A stretch of DNA of 64,000 nt from Synaphobranchus kaupii (taxonomy: Eukaryota; Chordata; Actinopteri; Anguilliformes; Synaphobranchidae), in assembly GCA_029718625.1 (NCBI GenBank), contig CM056395.1, positions 22,978,135 through 23,042,134 on the forward strand. Direction: 5' to 3'. The notes under the pieces were generated by a model, which was not told the origin of the DNA, did not search any database, and worked only from the letters and a program-made list of their open reading frames with translations. Made by a program: the position numbers and the translations under genes. Shown piece by piece: positions 46,306-58,329 of this stretch (positions within the stretch are counted from its first letter, which is position 1; each line of letters starts with the position of its first letter).

Positions 46306-47893
46306 AAGGACAAGCGTATGTCTCATAATTATGTACAAGCCTCCAAAAATGGCTTTTTGTCTAACATTTGAATAGTGATCCTGATCAAAAGTGAACTTGC
46401 ACTTTCTTAACACGTAGAGGCAAAAGCTGTCGGGATGATTGACAGTCACTCAGTGAGAGTCCTTTTAATGATATTCCAAATTGTCAGCGGGCATAACTCT
46501 TTGGACTAATGGTCTAATTTCTAATGGTACCACAATATCTGTTTTGGCAGGGGGCAGGGAAGGTGCAATGAATATTCAAGCCGAGTTTCTGTATTTTTAT
46601 TTTGATATCCCTTGTCGAGATCATAGCAAAGTTTGAACTTGCTGTTTGCTCCATCTCACAGCTGGCTTTCGCGGGCCTTCTCTTCTAATTAGAGAACGGC
46701 CAGCAGCAACAAACCAGAGGCTGATGGAGCTGAAGTTCAGACCCTCTTTACCTGAATCGGTCACTCCGAGCTTGTATAGTGTCAAACTTACCGAATGCGT
46801 GGACACATTTGAAAGAGCATAAGCGTGCACGGTGTGGCGTACAGCCAAACGCTTTCCATTATGTTTCGCACTGCCACGCAGTGTATGTGACTCCCACATA
46901 ACCTTCCCAGAAACCCTAAAGAGGGTCTTATGTAAGTTTCTCGCATTTCCAGGGCATCAGGAACACCAATGCCAATTGCGTGTACTTTTATTTACATCGT
47001 TATTTTTTTCTCCACTCCAAAGGTAGCCGGCAGCACTCACTCGAGGTGGACGTTGACTTTCGTCCAGCAGTTTATTTATTTTCTTGGCTAAGCCGCAGAA
47101 TAATTGCCGTGAATCCAGTCGCATGGCGGTGGATGACTCCATTTTGACGCTGGTGGCAGAATGGTTTTGAAGGCATTGCTGTGGCAGTGCGAGTGTTGCT
47201 AGGCTGAGGTGGGCGCCAAGGTAACGGCGCTGCGGCTCCTGGTACACTTTGTGCCGTACGCCTTATCCGTCTTATAACAGAAACCATTTTCAGCCGCTGA
47301 GCCTCTGTAGTTATTTCGTCATGGTAACGCAAAAAAAAAAAAAAAAAAAGTGAAAAGGATTTGAGGAGGCGCCTTCACGGGAGCCAACGCGCGCAGCGGA
47401 AAGTTTACCGCGCAAGAGCACTTATTAAGTTACGTTAAGGGGACACAGGCAACGCGTTACCCCCATCCCCCAAACCCCATCCAGCTGATTACTGTCCCCA
47501 AAGACTCATTTCTATCCATTACTATTAAAGAATATCATTAAGGAGATTGCAGGCTTGTTTATTTAGCTGCTTTGACTCCTCTTCCCCAGCTCTGAAAAAT
47601 TGCACGGTGCGTGCCAACGATTCTGCTGGCTCTGTGACAGACCAAAACACCTGTGTCTGTCCAGGCTTAAAACTTCATTTCCATTGTGGTCTGTTGGTGG
47701 CTGTGCCCCGCGATTCATCTGATTTTACACATGGCTCAGCAATGCACATGGTGGGGCCCAGCTTGCGCTGGCTAGAGTTTTGGATTTCCTTTGGCGGAGT
47801 TGGCGGACTCCAAAAGAAATGTTATCGGTAATCTGATTTTCACAATTCAAGGTTTTTTTTTATTTTTTTATTTTTTTATACGTAAATACTCAC

Positions 47894-47895
<2 letters not shown>
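46304..47895. other. Unique sequence
   Basis: Includes a poly-A run at 47331-47349 and a T-rich run at 47852-47879. The frames 46621-46899 and 47072-47332 (minus strand) have no recognisable domains. Confidence 0.4.

Positions 47896-47972
<77 letters not shown>
47896..47972. repeat. (GT)n microsatellite
   Basis: About 38 uninterrupted GT units, the purest dinucleotide array in the window, so probably polymorphic. Confidence 0.98.
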
Positions 47973-47976
<4 letters not shown>

Positions 47977-48464
47977 TTTGTTGGGGTCGGGCAGGATATA
48001 TCACCAAAGATATGTTGGCGAGTTCCTTTTTCCAGTATATGACAATATGACAGCCATGATGGATATGCATTTTTACAAAACATAACGATGAATTTTAACA
48101 CTATTGAAACACATTCACCTCTCCTCTGGCATTCATTTTGACCTTGAATATTACTGATGTCGTTGGATTTACACCGTGTGAACAGCATGCCCAATTTTTA
48201 TTAGAGCAATTCCCCAAACCAAGACACTGTACAAGGCTTGGTGTACAGATGGGAAATAAGCATTTTCCATCTGTGTGAATATACAGCTTATTCTTTCTCA
48301 TTTTAGTTTCAAACAATAAGCACTGGAATTATGTCTACAATGACACCAGATGACAGGAAATTAACTAGACCATGTTCATGTCTATGGATAGCTGCTACTT
48401 TATAATATAACTGTACTTTATCTGACCTGTTTGTAGTTGTTTCAATGACATCCGGTATGCACGT
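47973..48464. other. Unique sequence
   Basis: Nothing recognised. Confidence 0.45.
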
Positions 48465-48515
48465 ATCATACGTCGCTTTAGATAAAAGCATCAGCCAAAT
48501 GATTGTAATGTAATA
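48465..48515 (+). repeat. SINE tail fragment
   Basis: 'GTCGCTTTAGATAAAAGCAT' followed by CAGCCAAATGATTGTAATG is the same fish SINE tail as at 7501-7580 (reverse) and 45206-45270. The body is not recognised. Confidence 0.7.
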
Positions 48516-48780
48516 ACCTGATGATGAGGATTCCATCATGCTTCATAGAGGTAGTCTACCATAGAGGTAGAGGTAACTTAGCTTGCCTGCTCCTGCTGGG
48601 CAAAACACTAAGCTAGCAGGTAGAAGGATTCTATGGTAAAGCAATTACATCTACTGTACAGGGATCCATCTTTGTTTCAGCAGACATATTAACTCACCAC
48701 CATTTTGCATTTCCTCACATTGTGTGAGTCCATGCTTTTCTACAGTAAAAATTTGCAAAGCTATGCAAACGCCGATATAG

Positions 48781-48957
48781 CAGGGATCCTCCAGTGTGGG
48801 GCAAATGCTTTTGTACCAATCAATCAGTAACACCTGATTCTCCTGAGCAAAGGCTCTAGTTGTTGATTATTAGAATCAGGTGTGTAACTGCTAGGTTGGA
48901 ACAAAAGCCTAAACCCCACACCGGCCCATTCTGGAAAAAGATTGAGGACCCTTGCTG
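48781..48957. mobile_element. Short MITE (family of 4918-4998)
   Basis: Left 'CAGGGATCCTCCAGTGTGGG' and right 'AAACCCCACACCGGCCC' plus 'GATTGAGGACCCTTG' form imperfect inverted ends around a centre with mirrored 'ACACCTGATTCT' and 'AGAATCAGGTGTG'. No clear target duplication. Confidence 0.65.
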
Positions 48958-49808
48958 TTTTATAGCATAACCTCCCAATCTTAAAAAATTGGTACTCGTT
49001 GGCACTTGCTAAGACACATTAACCAGTAGACCTGTCATTACATTTTTTGAAAAAATCAAGTCAAACCAATTGAGACATTTTAATGTTATTACATTTTTTT
49101 TTAAACATTATAGGGGAATTATACGGCTGAGAAGGAAGGCTGAATTTGACATGGGCTGGGCGACATGCTCCATCAAGGCAGAACCTGCAGTCAGCCCCCT
49201 GAAAACCTCCGACACCCTCCCCCCCACCAACAGCTCTCATTGCCTTTTTGTCCCCAGTGCCCAAATGTCCTGTCCCCCCCCCTCCCCCTCCCGGCTTGGG
49301 CATTCCTCACTATTGACAAACCATGGAATAGAGAAGCTTCAGCGTACGATAGGAGAGCTTATTATGGGATGGTTTCAGTGGGCCATGTTGCCTGGGAAGC
49401 AGCAGCGCAGTGCAGGGTCTGCTCGGCGGTGGGGGCAGGAGTGCCATCTACTGCCCAAGCTGCTGCCGGAGGAGCCAAAACCATCAACTCTTCCCTCTTC
49501 TACAGACACAAGCCGACTGTCTTTTCTTCAGCACACAGACTCTCTCTCTCATACACATTTCTAGTTCCATTCATTTGAGGTTTTTTTTTTCTTCTTTTTC
49601 CTGTGAAGCCGCCGATAGGCAGGGCACGTAGGGGAGCCGTTATAACCTGAGCGTTATGTTGCCCAGCGTGTTTCTCTCAGCAGGGGGAGGCCACACAGCC
49701 CCGCAATGAGGAGCCACATCCCCTGCGCTGTAAATATCACGCTGCAAATATCACGCTGCCTGAAAGAGGTTGTCGAACCCCACTCGCGCTGAAGGTGCAG
49801 CAAACACA
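48958..49808. other. Unique sequence
   Basis: The frames at 49070-49564 and 49165-49578 are Pro/Ser-rich because of C-rich DNA at 49210-49300. No gene recognised. Confidence 0.4.
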
Positions 49809-49809
49809 C

Positions 49810-50336
49810 GCATTATGGTACCTGTGCATTATGGTATCTGTGCATATGGTAACAGCGCATTATGGTACCTGAATAGTGCATTATGGTACCTGTGTATTAT
49901 GGTATCTGTGCATATGGTAACAGCGCATTATGGTACCTGTGTATTATGATATCTGTGCATATGGTAACAGTGCATTATGGTACCTGAAAGGTGCATTATG
50001 GTACCTGTGTATTATGGTAACAGCGCATTATGGTACCTGTGTATTATGGTATCTGTGCATATGGTAACAGTGCATTATGGTACCTGTGTATTATGGTATC
50101 TGTGCATATGGTAACAGTGCATTATGGTACCTGAAAGGTGCATTATGGTACCTGTGTATTATGGTATCTGTGCATATGGTAACAGCGCATTATGGTACCT
50201 GAAAGGTGCATTATGGTACCTGTGTATTATGGTATCTGTGCATATGGTAACAGCGCATTATGGTACCTGAAAGGTGCATTATGGTACTTATGTATTATGG
50301 TATCTGTGCATATGGTAACAGCGCATTATGGTATCT
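49810..50336. repeat. Higher-order minisatellite of 'CATTATGGTACCTG'-type subunits
   Basis: Built from 14-19 bp subunits related to 'GCATTATGGTACCTGTG', arranged into larger units of about 50-70 bp such as 'CATTATGGTACCTGAAAGGT', 'GCATTATGGTACCTGTGT', 'ATTATGGTATCTGTGCATAT', 'GGTAACAGC'. The order of subunits varies between larger units, indicating unequal exchange. Many KpnI-like GGTACC sites. Confidence 0.95.
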
Positions 50337-51711
50337 GAATGTTCTTAAGCCATGCACTGCTCCGCACTGCCACCATATCCTGGTACATAAGCACTGAGGC
50401 GGATCCGTTTGGTTTGGAATAACCTGGAAGGGACATGCCGGGGGAGTGGGAGTGGGAGTGGGAGTGGGGTGGGGGGCTGGGGGGCGCGTGTTATCTCCTG
50501 TGGGGACAGAGACGCAGACACTAGCAGTGCAGAACCTATCAAGAACAATAGGCTGCTATTGTGCTCCCTCTGATAAAGAAGTCAACTCTTTCTTTGTCAT
50601 CTCTGGAAAGAAGAGAGAAAGTTGGAACAGGCCTGAGTGGCTTCCTCCTCCTCGCCCCTCCTCCTCCTCCTCCTCTGGATACCTGTCCTGGCTGCTGCCC
50701 CTGAATAATGTCACAGTCCTAGTCTGAGATGGGCGGTAAGTTAATAGGGTTGGAGCAGGTGGGCGGCCATCATTTACAGCAGGGTTCACTGTACACTGTA
50801 TCGCCTGCTTTTACCATTAAAAACATGGATGGATAGTACCACGAGATTGCTGATGTTTTTCAAACCGGCCCAAGAAAAAAAAGCCATTTTTTTCTAGTAA
50901 TTGCTTCAACAGGAGCAATTTTTTTGCCAGGAGAGAAGTGTCCAAAGTTGACAATCCCAGCAAACAGCAAAAAAATAAATAAATAAATAGAAGATAAATG
51001 CTTATGCTTATGGCATTAAAGGACCTGGCGTTTTGAATTATTAAAGAATATGACAGCTACAAGGACAGGTGTGCGTTGCAAGAGAAATTCTGTTAACAAG
51101 CCTTCAAATGAAGAGGCACTTCTTGCGGGGTAACAAAGACTATGAAATCTGGAGAGAGAGGGTCAGCAGAAACTAGCTTTGTTTGGTTATTTTAAATGGC
51201 TCATTTGCTATGTGTGTCATCGCACACACAGTGCAACTCTTAAAGAATAGCTTCGCCGTTTTCCAACCTGGACCTTATTGAAAGGTTGTTTCCCATCATT
51301 TATTATCGTGCATAGCACAACCTCACTGATGGCTGTATTCTCAGAAATTGTCCCTTTTAAACCACAGCTTCTCAGGTCGGGTTTCAACAGGATTCAATGG
51401 GGCAAGTGGTTAGGCCTTCAAAAGCCATGTTAAATCTCCCTTAAGAAAACACATTATACTCATACATGTCTTCATGTTTTACCGAAAAATGGGTTGCGAA
51501 CCATGCCTTATATCAGGTTTTTTAAATGAATTCTACACTTCTGTTCCCATGGCTACATCCGCACCGGAATAAAAGAGAAGCTAGCCGCCAACAACGCCGA
51601 GTTCACCTTGTTCTACGGGGCTGCTGCCGGATCTACTTGGCAGAAGTTTACAAATGGTTGGGATGTAATGCGGCAATTGCAAGAAGTAGTTCCAAATCAA
51701 ATGTGATATTA
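50337..51711. other. Unique sequence
   Basis: A small (GTGGGA)n stretch at 50437-50470, (CCT)n at 50654-50675 and (AAAT)n at 50975-50989. The frame 51526-51831 runs into the element at 51712 and has no domain. Confidence 0.4.
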
Positions 51712-51985
51712 CACTGTAAAAAAAATGTCTGTCTTAACAAGTGTTTTAGTACTGTAATGAGACTTATAATCTTTTTTTTCCTCTCTCTAAAGTGGAAAAT
51801 ATTACCTTGTTTTAAGTTACGTTTTGCTTGACAAGTGAAATTATATTACCCCACTGGCAAATCTTGAAATGAGTATAATTATCTCACCCCACAGGCAATC
51901 TTTTTGTTTTATTTAGCAAATAAGTAACAGAAATAAGATTCTAAAGTCTAAATATAAGATTAAAAATGCTTGTTTTTTTGCAGTG
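51712..51985 (+). mobile_element. Non-autonomous DNA element, TIR 'CACTGYAAAAA' (copy 2)
   Basis: Starts 'CACTGTAAAAAAAATGTCTG' and ends 'GCTTGTTTTTTTGCAGTG', flanked by TA on both sides. The inside follows the copy at 8679-8965 phrase for phrase. It encodes no protein. Superfamily not certain; a TA duplication would fit Tc1/mariner. Confidence 0.82.
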
Positions 51986-52282
51986 TACTGTGTTGTGAAT
52001 ATACATAAAATACACAAAGAGACTCATGAGTTTCCCATTTTCTAAACGAAAATGTACCCTGGTTTTTGATGGCCTAACTACTTTTGAATCACATTTAAAC
52101 TCACCAAGAAAGGGAAATTACTCGATAATCAAGCTATCAGTGAGGTTGTGCTATGCACGATTATAAATGATGGAAAGCAACCTTTCAATAAGGTCCAGGT
52201 TGGAAAACGGCAAACCTATCCGGTTAACATCTGGAAGCCACAGACGTTGGCTATGGGAGAAGCCAGCAGGACACTGTCACCA
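51986..52282. other. Unique sequence
   Basis: Nothing recognised. Confidence 0.4.
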
Positions 52283-52543
52283 TATACACTGCACATATAC
52301 ACTGCACACATATACTCTGCACACATATACACTGCACACTCTGCGCACATATACACTGCGCACATTATACACTGCACACATATACACTGCACACATATAC
52401 ACTGCGCACATATACTCTGCACACATATACTCTGCGCACATATACTCTGCACACATATACACTGCGCACATATACACTGCACACATATACACTGCACACA
52501 TATACACTGCGCACATATACACTGCACACATATACACTGCGGA
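52283..52543. repeat. 15-bp minisatellite 'ACACATATACACTGC', open in all six frames
   Basis: About 17 copies of a 15-bp unit; variants change CAC to CTC or the junction to GCGC. Because 15 is a multiple of three and no frame of the unit contains a stop, every frame on both strands stays open, producing artificial pentapeptide-repeat frames (for example on the minus strand 52216-52836). Confidence 0.96.
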
Positions 52544-53876
52544 CACAGCTGTTTGTGCTCTTGCAAAACACAATCTGAGTGCATAAAAAGTTCACCTGTA
52601 AGTGTCTTCTGTAGTAATCTCTGAGATCTGCGCTGTGTCAAAAAAAATTTAATAATAATAACTGTTAGCCAGTCAATGCTCATGCGCATGCATAAAATGG
52701 ACCTCATTACTGAGGAGCCTTTCTTCCTCCACTGATTATGAAAAGTGTGAATATTCATGTCGGTGCATAAGTGTGCTGACCTGAGACTGAAGCCTTTTCC
52801 TCTCCAAAATGAGTGGCTATGCGTAGGCTGGCACATTGGCGCTGTAATGCCCAGATGCCTTTTGTTCCTGTTGATTTATTGTTCTCTTCGAACATTCAGA
52901 GTGCTGTTTTGCCTTTTTTTGTTCGCTACCATGAGTGATTGATTTCACCCAGACAGTAAGAAATGTGTTCCTGAAGAAATTCAAAGCACCAGAAACGTCG
53001 CTCTCTTGCGAAAGCCTTATAATCGGGACTTAATTCACCTTTGTGCGAAACAAAACAGAAAAAACCTCAAAGTATAAAACGATTGACTATTTTAAAAGCG
53101 GACCACATTAAGGTTTCACTTTACCTCCACTCCAATCCACAATTTCCAGAATTAATCCAAAATAATTTCCCAGCCTTTACTACGCATGCCATTTCCCCTT
53201 TACAGCAAATCCGCATGTCTGAAGCTGCACTGTAATTGCGCACGTTTGACAATAATTAAATCAAAAACATTTTTATGTGCCTGAAGTGGCATGCATGAGA
53301 TGGCCTCACCTCAAAGTTCAATTCAATTTTAGATGCGAACAAACAGGCTGTCACGCACTCTGATGTCAGCTCGTCAGCCCCCGTGCACTACGACGCATCT
53401 GACAAATATGCAATATTATTTATTAATAATGAAGGTGTTGAGTGATGACAACGATGATGAGGATTATGATGATGATGATGATGATGCCTGTAACCTGTAA
53501 ATGTACACCCCATCTTTTTACCACTGTAACTCTTTCTAACTGGGAGATATGACACTATTTGGATGGGATTCAATCAACGTTTTCCTTCAATTTTGAGAGA
53601 CAATTTTATTTTTTTCCTCCCTAAACACGGTTTGGCAAGTTGAGCCATCAGTAGAAACAAACTTTGCCAAACTGAGACTAGTGCAGAAAAACTATAATAA
53701 ATCGAGCATAGCGTTAGTTCAGGCAGGTCACGAGAGTGAATCCCGGCATAGGTAATCAGCTGACAGCTCAGCTGAGTAGTGACGCTACTTGAATGGATTG
53801 ATTGGTGAATCAGGCGTCTATTTAACAGCCTTGCCCTAACATGGTGGATCCTCTGATGCACGCCTGCTGCAAACAA
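52544..53876. other. AT-rich unique sequence
   Basis: A (GAT)n run at 53456-53485. Nothing else recognised. Confidence 0.4.
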
Positions 53877-53897
53877 ACCCCCCCCCCCCCCCCCCCT
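53877..53897. repeat. Poly-C tract
   Basis: About 20 consecutive C. Confidence 0.97.
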
Positions 53898-53999
53898 CCA
53901 CCCCAGCTCCATCCTCTTCAGTTCCCCTTTGCGCACTGACACCTAGCCTATACCTGCATGGCTCACTAATATGTTTGAGTGTCTACTGATTTCTTTCCT

Positions 54000-54420
54000 C
54001 TCTCCTTCCCTCTTCGGCAACCGCCGGAGCGGTAGCTATAGATCAACAAACATCGTTCTCCAGAAGCAGCCGGTCAGCTCCAGCTCCACGCCGTTCCCCA
54101 CCTGATGATGCCACCTGCTGGCCTTCAATCCGCCTTCCACCACCAGTTCATTATTTATTGACATTTTCATATGTTCTGTCTTGCTTTTTTTTTAAATCTG
54201 TAATCAGCCATTCAGTTAACCGGTGCCAGTCAGCGGCGGATGGACTCCCCCCTCAGAGTCAGGTTCTGCCCAAGGTTTCTTCCTGCTAACAGCAGGGAGT
54301 TTTTCCTTGCCACGGTCGCCCTAGGCATGCTCTACGGGGGTTCAGGCCCGGTTCCTTGTAAATTGTTGTGATAATGACACTTAAAAGTGCCATATACATA
54401 CAACTGATTGAATGGAATCT
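54000..54420 (+). repeat. LINE 3'-end-like dispersed repeat
   Basis: 'CAAGGTTTCTTCCTGCTAAC', 'GGGAGTTTTTCCTTGCCACG' and a tail with 'CAACTGATTGAATGGAATC' match the common fish LINE 3' region also seen at 11555-11835. The upstream 200 bp may belong to the same element. Confidence 0.6.
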
Positions 54421-54445
54421 GTAAAAAACCATTCTCAGTGTTGCC

Positions 54446-54600
54446 GGTTCTGTTCTAAGTGCAACCCTATTTGGGGATTGTTGCTGCTGCCCTCGCCGCC
54501 ATACCCATGCTTGCTCGCGTGGATGGGCGGGAGGGCTTAGAGAACAGAACCATACCGCCAAACCTAAAATGTATTGTTTTTATAATGTCAATAAAGTTTT
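54446..54600. repeat. Inverted repeat followed by a polyadenylation-like signal
   Basis: 'GGTTCTGTTCTAAGTGC' near 54446 pairs with 'GGGCTTAGAGAACAGAACC' ending near 54552, giving an imperfect hairpin of about 110 bp. 'GTCAATAAAGTTTTATTTG' follows at about 54587. It may be the end of a retroposed transcript or a small element. Confidence 0.45.
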
Positions 54601-55132
54601 ATTTGAACAACAGTGGCCTGGCTGAACATACAATTCTTGCATTTACTTGAAAATCAAAGTTAATGAGAAATATTGATTGAATTCAGCCAGGCTCTGTGCT
54701 ATGTTGTTGTTGTTATTATTATTTTTGAAATTATTTAGATTATTATTGTTGTTGTTTGTTTCTATATTAAATTAATAGATATTGGTTTCTGTTGTTGTTC
54801 TTTCGGTCACCTTCCTGCCCGTAAGAGTAAAACAATATGACTTGCAAATGGAAAATATAAAATGATTTGGAAAAAGCTGATGTTGAATCAGATTGCATTC
54901 ATTCATGGGGAATTTGATTGATGGCACAAAGCAGGCGTTGATAGACTCTTAGCAGTCTTGTGTGCACACAATATGAGTAGATAACTGGTTGTTGTTGAAT
55001 CTCTTGAGCAGCTGCCTGGCTTCTCCTTTTAATGAACGATCTCTCTCTGCAGCTGCAAAGGTTTGCATGGTGTAAAGTTCACTTAATCAAATTTCTTGTG
55101 ATTCAATGAATGACTTGCTAATAGCCATAATT

Positions 55133-55133
<1 letters not shown>
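54601..55133. other. AT-rich unique sequence
   Basis: TTG/TTA low-complexity at 54703-54800. Nothing else recognised. Confidence 0.4.

Positions 55134-55174
<41 letters not shown>
55134..55174. repeat. (GT)n microsatellite
   Basis: About 20 GT units. Confidence 0.97.
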
Positions 55175-55176
<2 letters not shown>

Positions 55177-55302
55177 ACTGAAGCATATTTTTGAAGTTTG
55201 ATAAATCCCCTCCTGGTCATGCGTTGTCGCATAGCCAGGAATTAATTCCAGGAGGGGTTGGTTTCTCCAGGGCTGGGGCATGTGCCGGTGTGTGGGGGGT
55301 GG

Positions 55303-55386
55303 TTTAGACATGATCAGAGACATAGCAAAGGTGTGGGTGGGGGGGGGGGGGGGGGGGGGGCAGTGCCTCAGCAGTGCCCCCCCCCC

Positions 55387-55421
<35 letters not shown>

Positions 55422-55447
55422 TTGCTATGTCTCTGGTCAGGTCTAAA
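55303..55447. repeat. Palindrome with expanded poly-G and poly-C/(CA)n arms
   Basis: The outer arms 'TTTAGACATGATCAGAGACA' + TAGCAAA and TTTGCTA + 'TGTCTCTGGTCAGGTCTAAA' are imperfect inverted repeats. Inside them lie GTGTGGGTGG and 22 G (55339-55360) on one side, and 13 C (55377-55389) and about 15 CA units on the other, around a centre of about 16 bases. Confidence 0.9.
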
Positions 55448-58171
55448 TGCCCTTTACAGTAGTATGTGTGTTAAAGACTCAGCTCCATTCCAAATGTTTT
55501 CTCTCAGTCACGCAAATCTTCTCTGTTCTGTTCACATCACACAAAAACACGTTTTTCTTATTCCGCTAGACTCTATGCACATGAATGGGCTCATCCATGT
55601 GAACTGTCTATATGTTATAGCCGTGAGCAAACCAGGAGAATGGTCATGTATGCTTGTTTCGGTCTGCTCACAGGCTAGAGCAATAAACACTCGCTGTAGT
55701 GATAGGGTAAAATATATATAGCCAGGGCTATATCTACATAATGTCTTCTTCAGACAGTGCACTAATATTCAGGATATAATATCATTGTAGAATGTATTTT
55801 GGAATACAGTTTGTATAAATGAGCAAACAATTTTAATGAAAAACAGTCTGGAAACTGATGATGATGATGATGATGAAGTACAGGGCTTTTAACATTCAGT
55901 AATGACGCTCTGAAAAATGATCTTAAAATGAAAATGATCTTAAAAATGATCCTTATGTACTGTTGGAAATATTACTGTTTGATGCCTCCATACTTTATGT
56001 GTAGAAAATACACGCACGCACACGCACACGCACACACACACACATACAGTCATGTTCCCCAGATAGTTAAATGAACAAAAAAAAAGAACAAAATGAAAAT
56101 CAAATCTTACACTTTTATTCATCTAAAGCTGAAAGTCTTTCAGCCCGCTGCCTTCAACAGCTCACTGCTTAGCTTGACAGTCGAAAGATCAATGTCGGTT
56201 AGATGGCGACTGGTCCATCGGTAAGGCTAAGGCTGGAGCGAAAAAGAAAAAAAAAAACTTGATTTGGCCCTGACCTTCCGTCCGCTGTGATCGATCCCGT
56301 AATATTTCACTCTTTCAGAAACCCTGAATGTCTGACTAATTACGCCGGGTTACATCAAGCGCTCACACAAAGCCTGTAGACGGTAGCGGCTGAGTGATTC
56401 AAGGCGTTGGACGGAAAGCTTACCATTACCAGGAATGACGCCTGTAGCGAATGTTATTGGATGTTTTTCTAGCTCGCCACATCTTTACATTTCCCAGAAA
56501 TCACCCTTAACAGGTGTGTGCAAAGTGGACTGGATCGTGGGTGGCAGATTACTTCATGCCTCATTCAATGAAGCAGGTCCTTCTATTTTCCACATGTGGT
56601 GGACGTCAACACAGCACAATACCATTAATTTAATTGGTACTTTGACACAGGGCTCTTTGTATTGAGCTTTTATGGTGCTTAATTATCTGGCCTTCTGTTT
56701 TCTCACAAACTACAAAAATGTGTTAAAAATTTTTTTTTTACAAAAATCAAGAAGTAAACTGACGACAACTTTTAATTATATAATTAGTCTAATAATTTAT
56801 TTGAAAGGGCAGCTTTGATAAGGTAATGAGCTACAGCTGCAGACTGAACCTGTGTCTTAAGGGTAATGTTTGATTATGGCTCAATATGCCGTAGGGTTGA
56901 ATTAGCATTAGTGCGTACGGTCATTTTGAAAATTCAGAGATTTTGGATTAAAATCCGGTACACTATCCAATCTTCCAAGACAAGAAATTGTTCACCACTG
57001 ATCTATATTTTTTTCTTAATATAACTTGCAGGGCTAAAGCTCGTATAAATCTGTAAAATCTGTACCTTTCTCTTTCTCCTGCATATCGTCTGTTGCATTG
57101 GCATAGCAACAAAGGCTCTAGTATCTTCAGCATTTACAGTAAGTGCTGTTTTCATGCCTTTTCTCTGCTCTATAATTTCAGTTTGCTCCGCCCACTTCAC
57201 TTTTTCCCCTGTCACTCATCCGCCCACTCCGCTGCTATTGGCTGTGGGGAGGTGTAGTTGTAGTTGGAAAAATGTGCTTCGAAAGGCCCTTATTCACCAC
57301 ACTCTCATAGATATGTTTGACGTGTGCACAACCTTATCCAACAAGAAAATGACGTACAGATTCATCAAATTTTGGTTGTTGTCTATTTGAGCATTGCACA
57401 TGGCACAATTAAAAGTGCATGCACATTTTTTTTTTTTTAGAACTGACGCATGAAATGTCTGTATTTTCAATGCAAAAGTGTATTCACATTACAAATAAAT
57501 GTCTTCTAGCTGGTTCAGGTGAAGAAGTATGTAGTTATTTTCAAACCAGCCTCACTGTAATTGAAGACTACTTTTAAATAACAGCCTACATGCTTTTTTT
57601 TAATAAAAAAATTAATGTATGAATGTATACACCATTTTTAAAAAGATATTCTAAAATATTTTTTCAGAAATGTACATTATATATAATTATATTATTTTCA
57701 AGTGTGGTAATTAAAAAACAAAAATCACTGTTCTCAAAAATGCACGTGATAATCAACACTGAATGTTCAGAGTGGGCAGATCTGATCTGTCACTGAATTA
57801 CATAAATATTATAAAATAGAATAAAATAGCCTCATAATGAAAATACACACCAGGGTGCCCTAGACCTCTTGCTGCTGGATGACTAAGCAGCATTATTAGA
57901 CTGGTTGGTGTCTGGCATTACGACTGATCAATGACAATGATCACTGCTATTAAAAGGGTTTTATATGTGCTTCCCATGCAGTTTGTGCTCCCCACTCTTT
58001 AGGATATGAGAGACATTTAAGTGGGTTGTTTACCCCTTAGCAGAGAGGAACCAATTACATGTCACATTGTGAGATATTTAGCTACTTTTAGCAAGTGCTT
58101 AGAGATACATGTACTATAAATGTGTTTGTTGATTTCACAAAGCCAAAGCAACAATGATAGCCTATGCCAGT
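55448..58171. other. AT-rich unique sequence
   Basis: (GAT)n at 55857-55878, (CA)n-like at 56012-56046. No gene or element recognised. Confidence 0.45.
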
Positions 58172-58326
58172 GGCATTCCGTCTTGTTCTTTGAGAACCTG
58201 GAGTTGTGCAGGTTTTCATTGTAGATCAGCCCTTAAATAACCAGTTTAGATCTTAAGAAACCAGGTGAGGTAAATACTGAGTAACAACAGAAGCCAGCAC
58301 ACTCCATGGCTCTCCAGTATTAGGGA
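58172..58326. mobile_element. Decayed MITE-like repeat
   Basis: Left 'GAGAACCTGGAGTTGTGCAG' and right 'CACTCCATGGCTCTCCAGTA' are loose inverted counterparts, with 'GGTTTTCATT' and 'GAAGCCAGCACAC' inside, in the style of the 'CTGGAGGGC' MITEs at 25.6 and 38.6 kb. Ends not defined. Confidence 0.4.
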
Positions 58327-58329
58327 TGG

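Noticed and set aside
49810..50336. CRISPR-like alternation of repeats
   Set aside because: The 'spacers' are themselves diverged copies of the same subunit, and the context is vertebrate.
52216..52836. 206-codon minus-strand open frame
   Set aside because: Its core is the 15-bp minisatellite, which is open in all frames.
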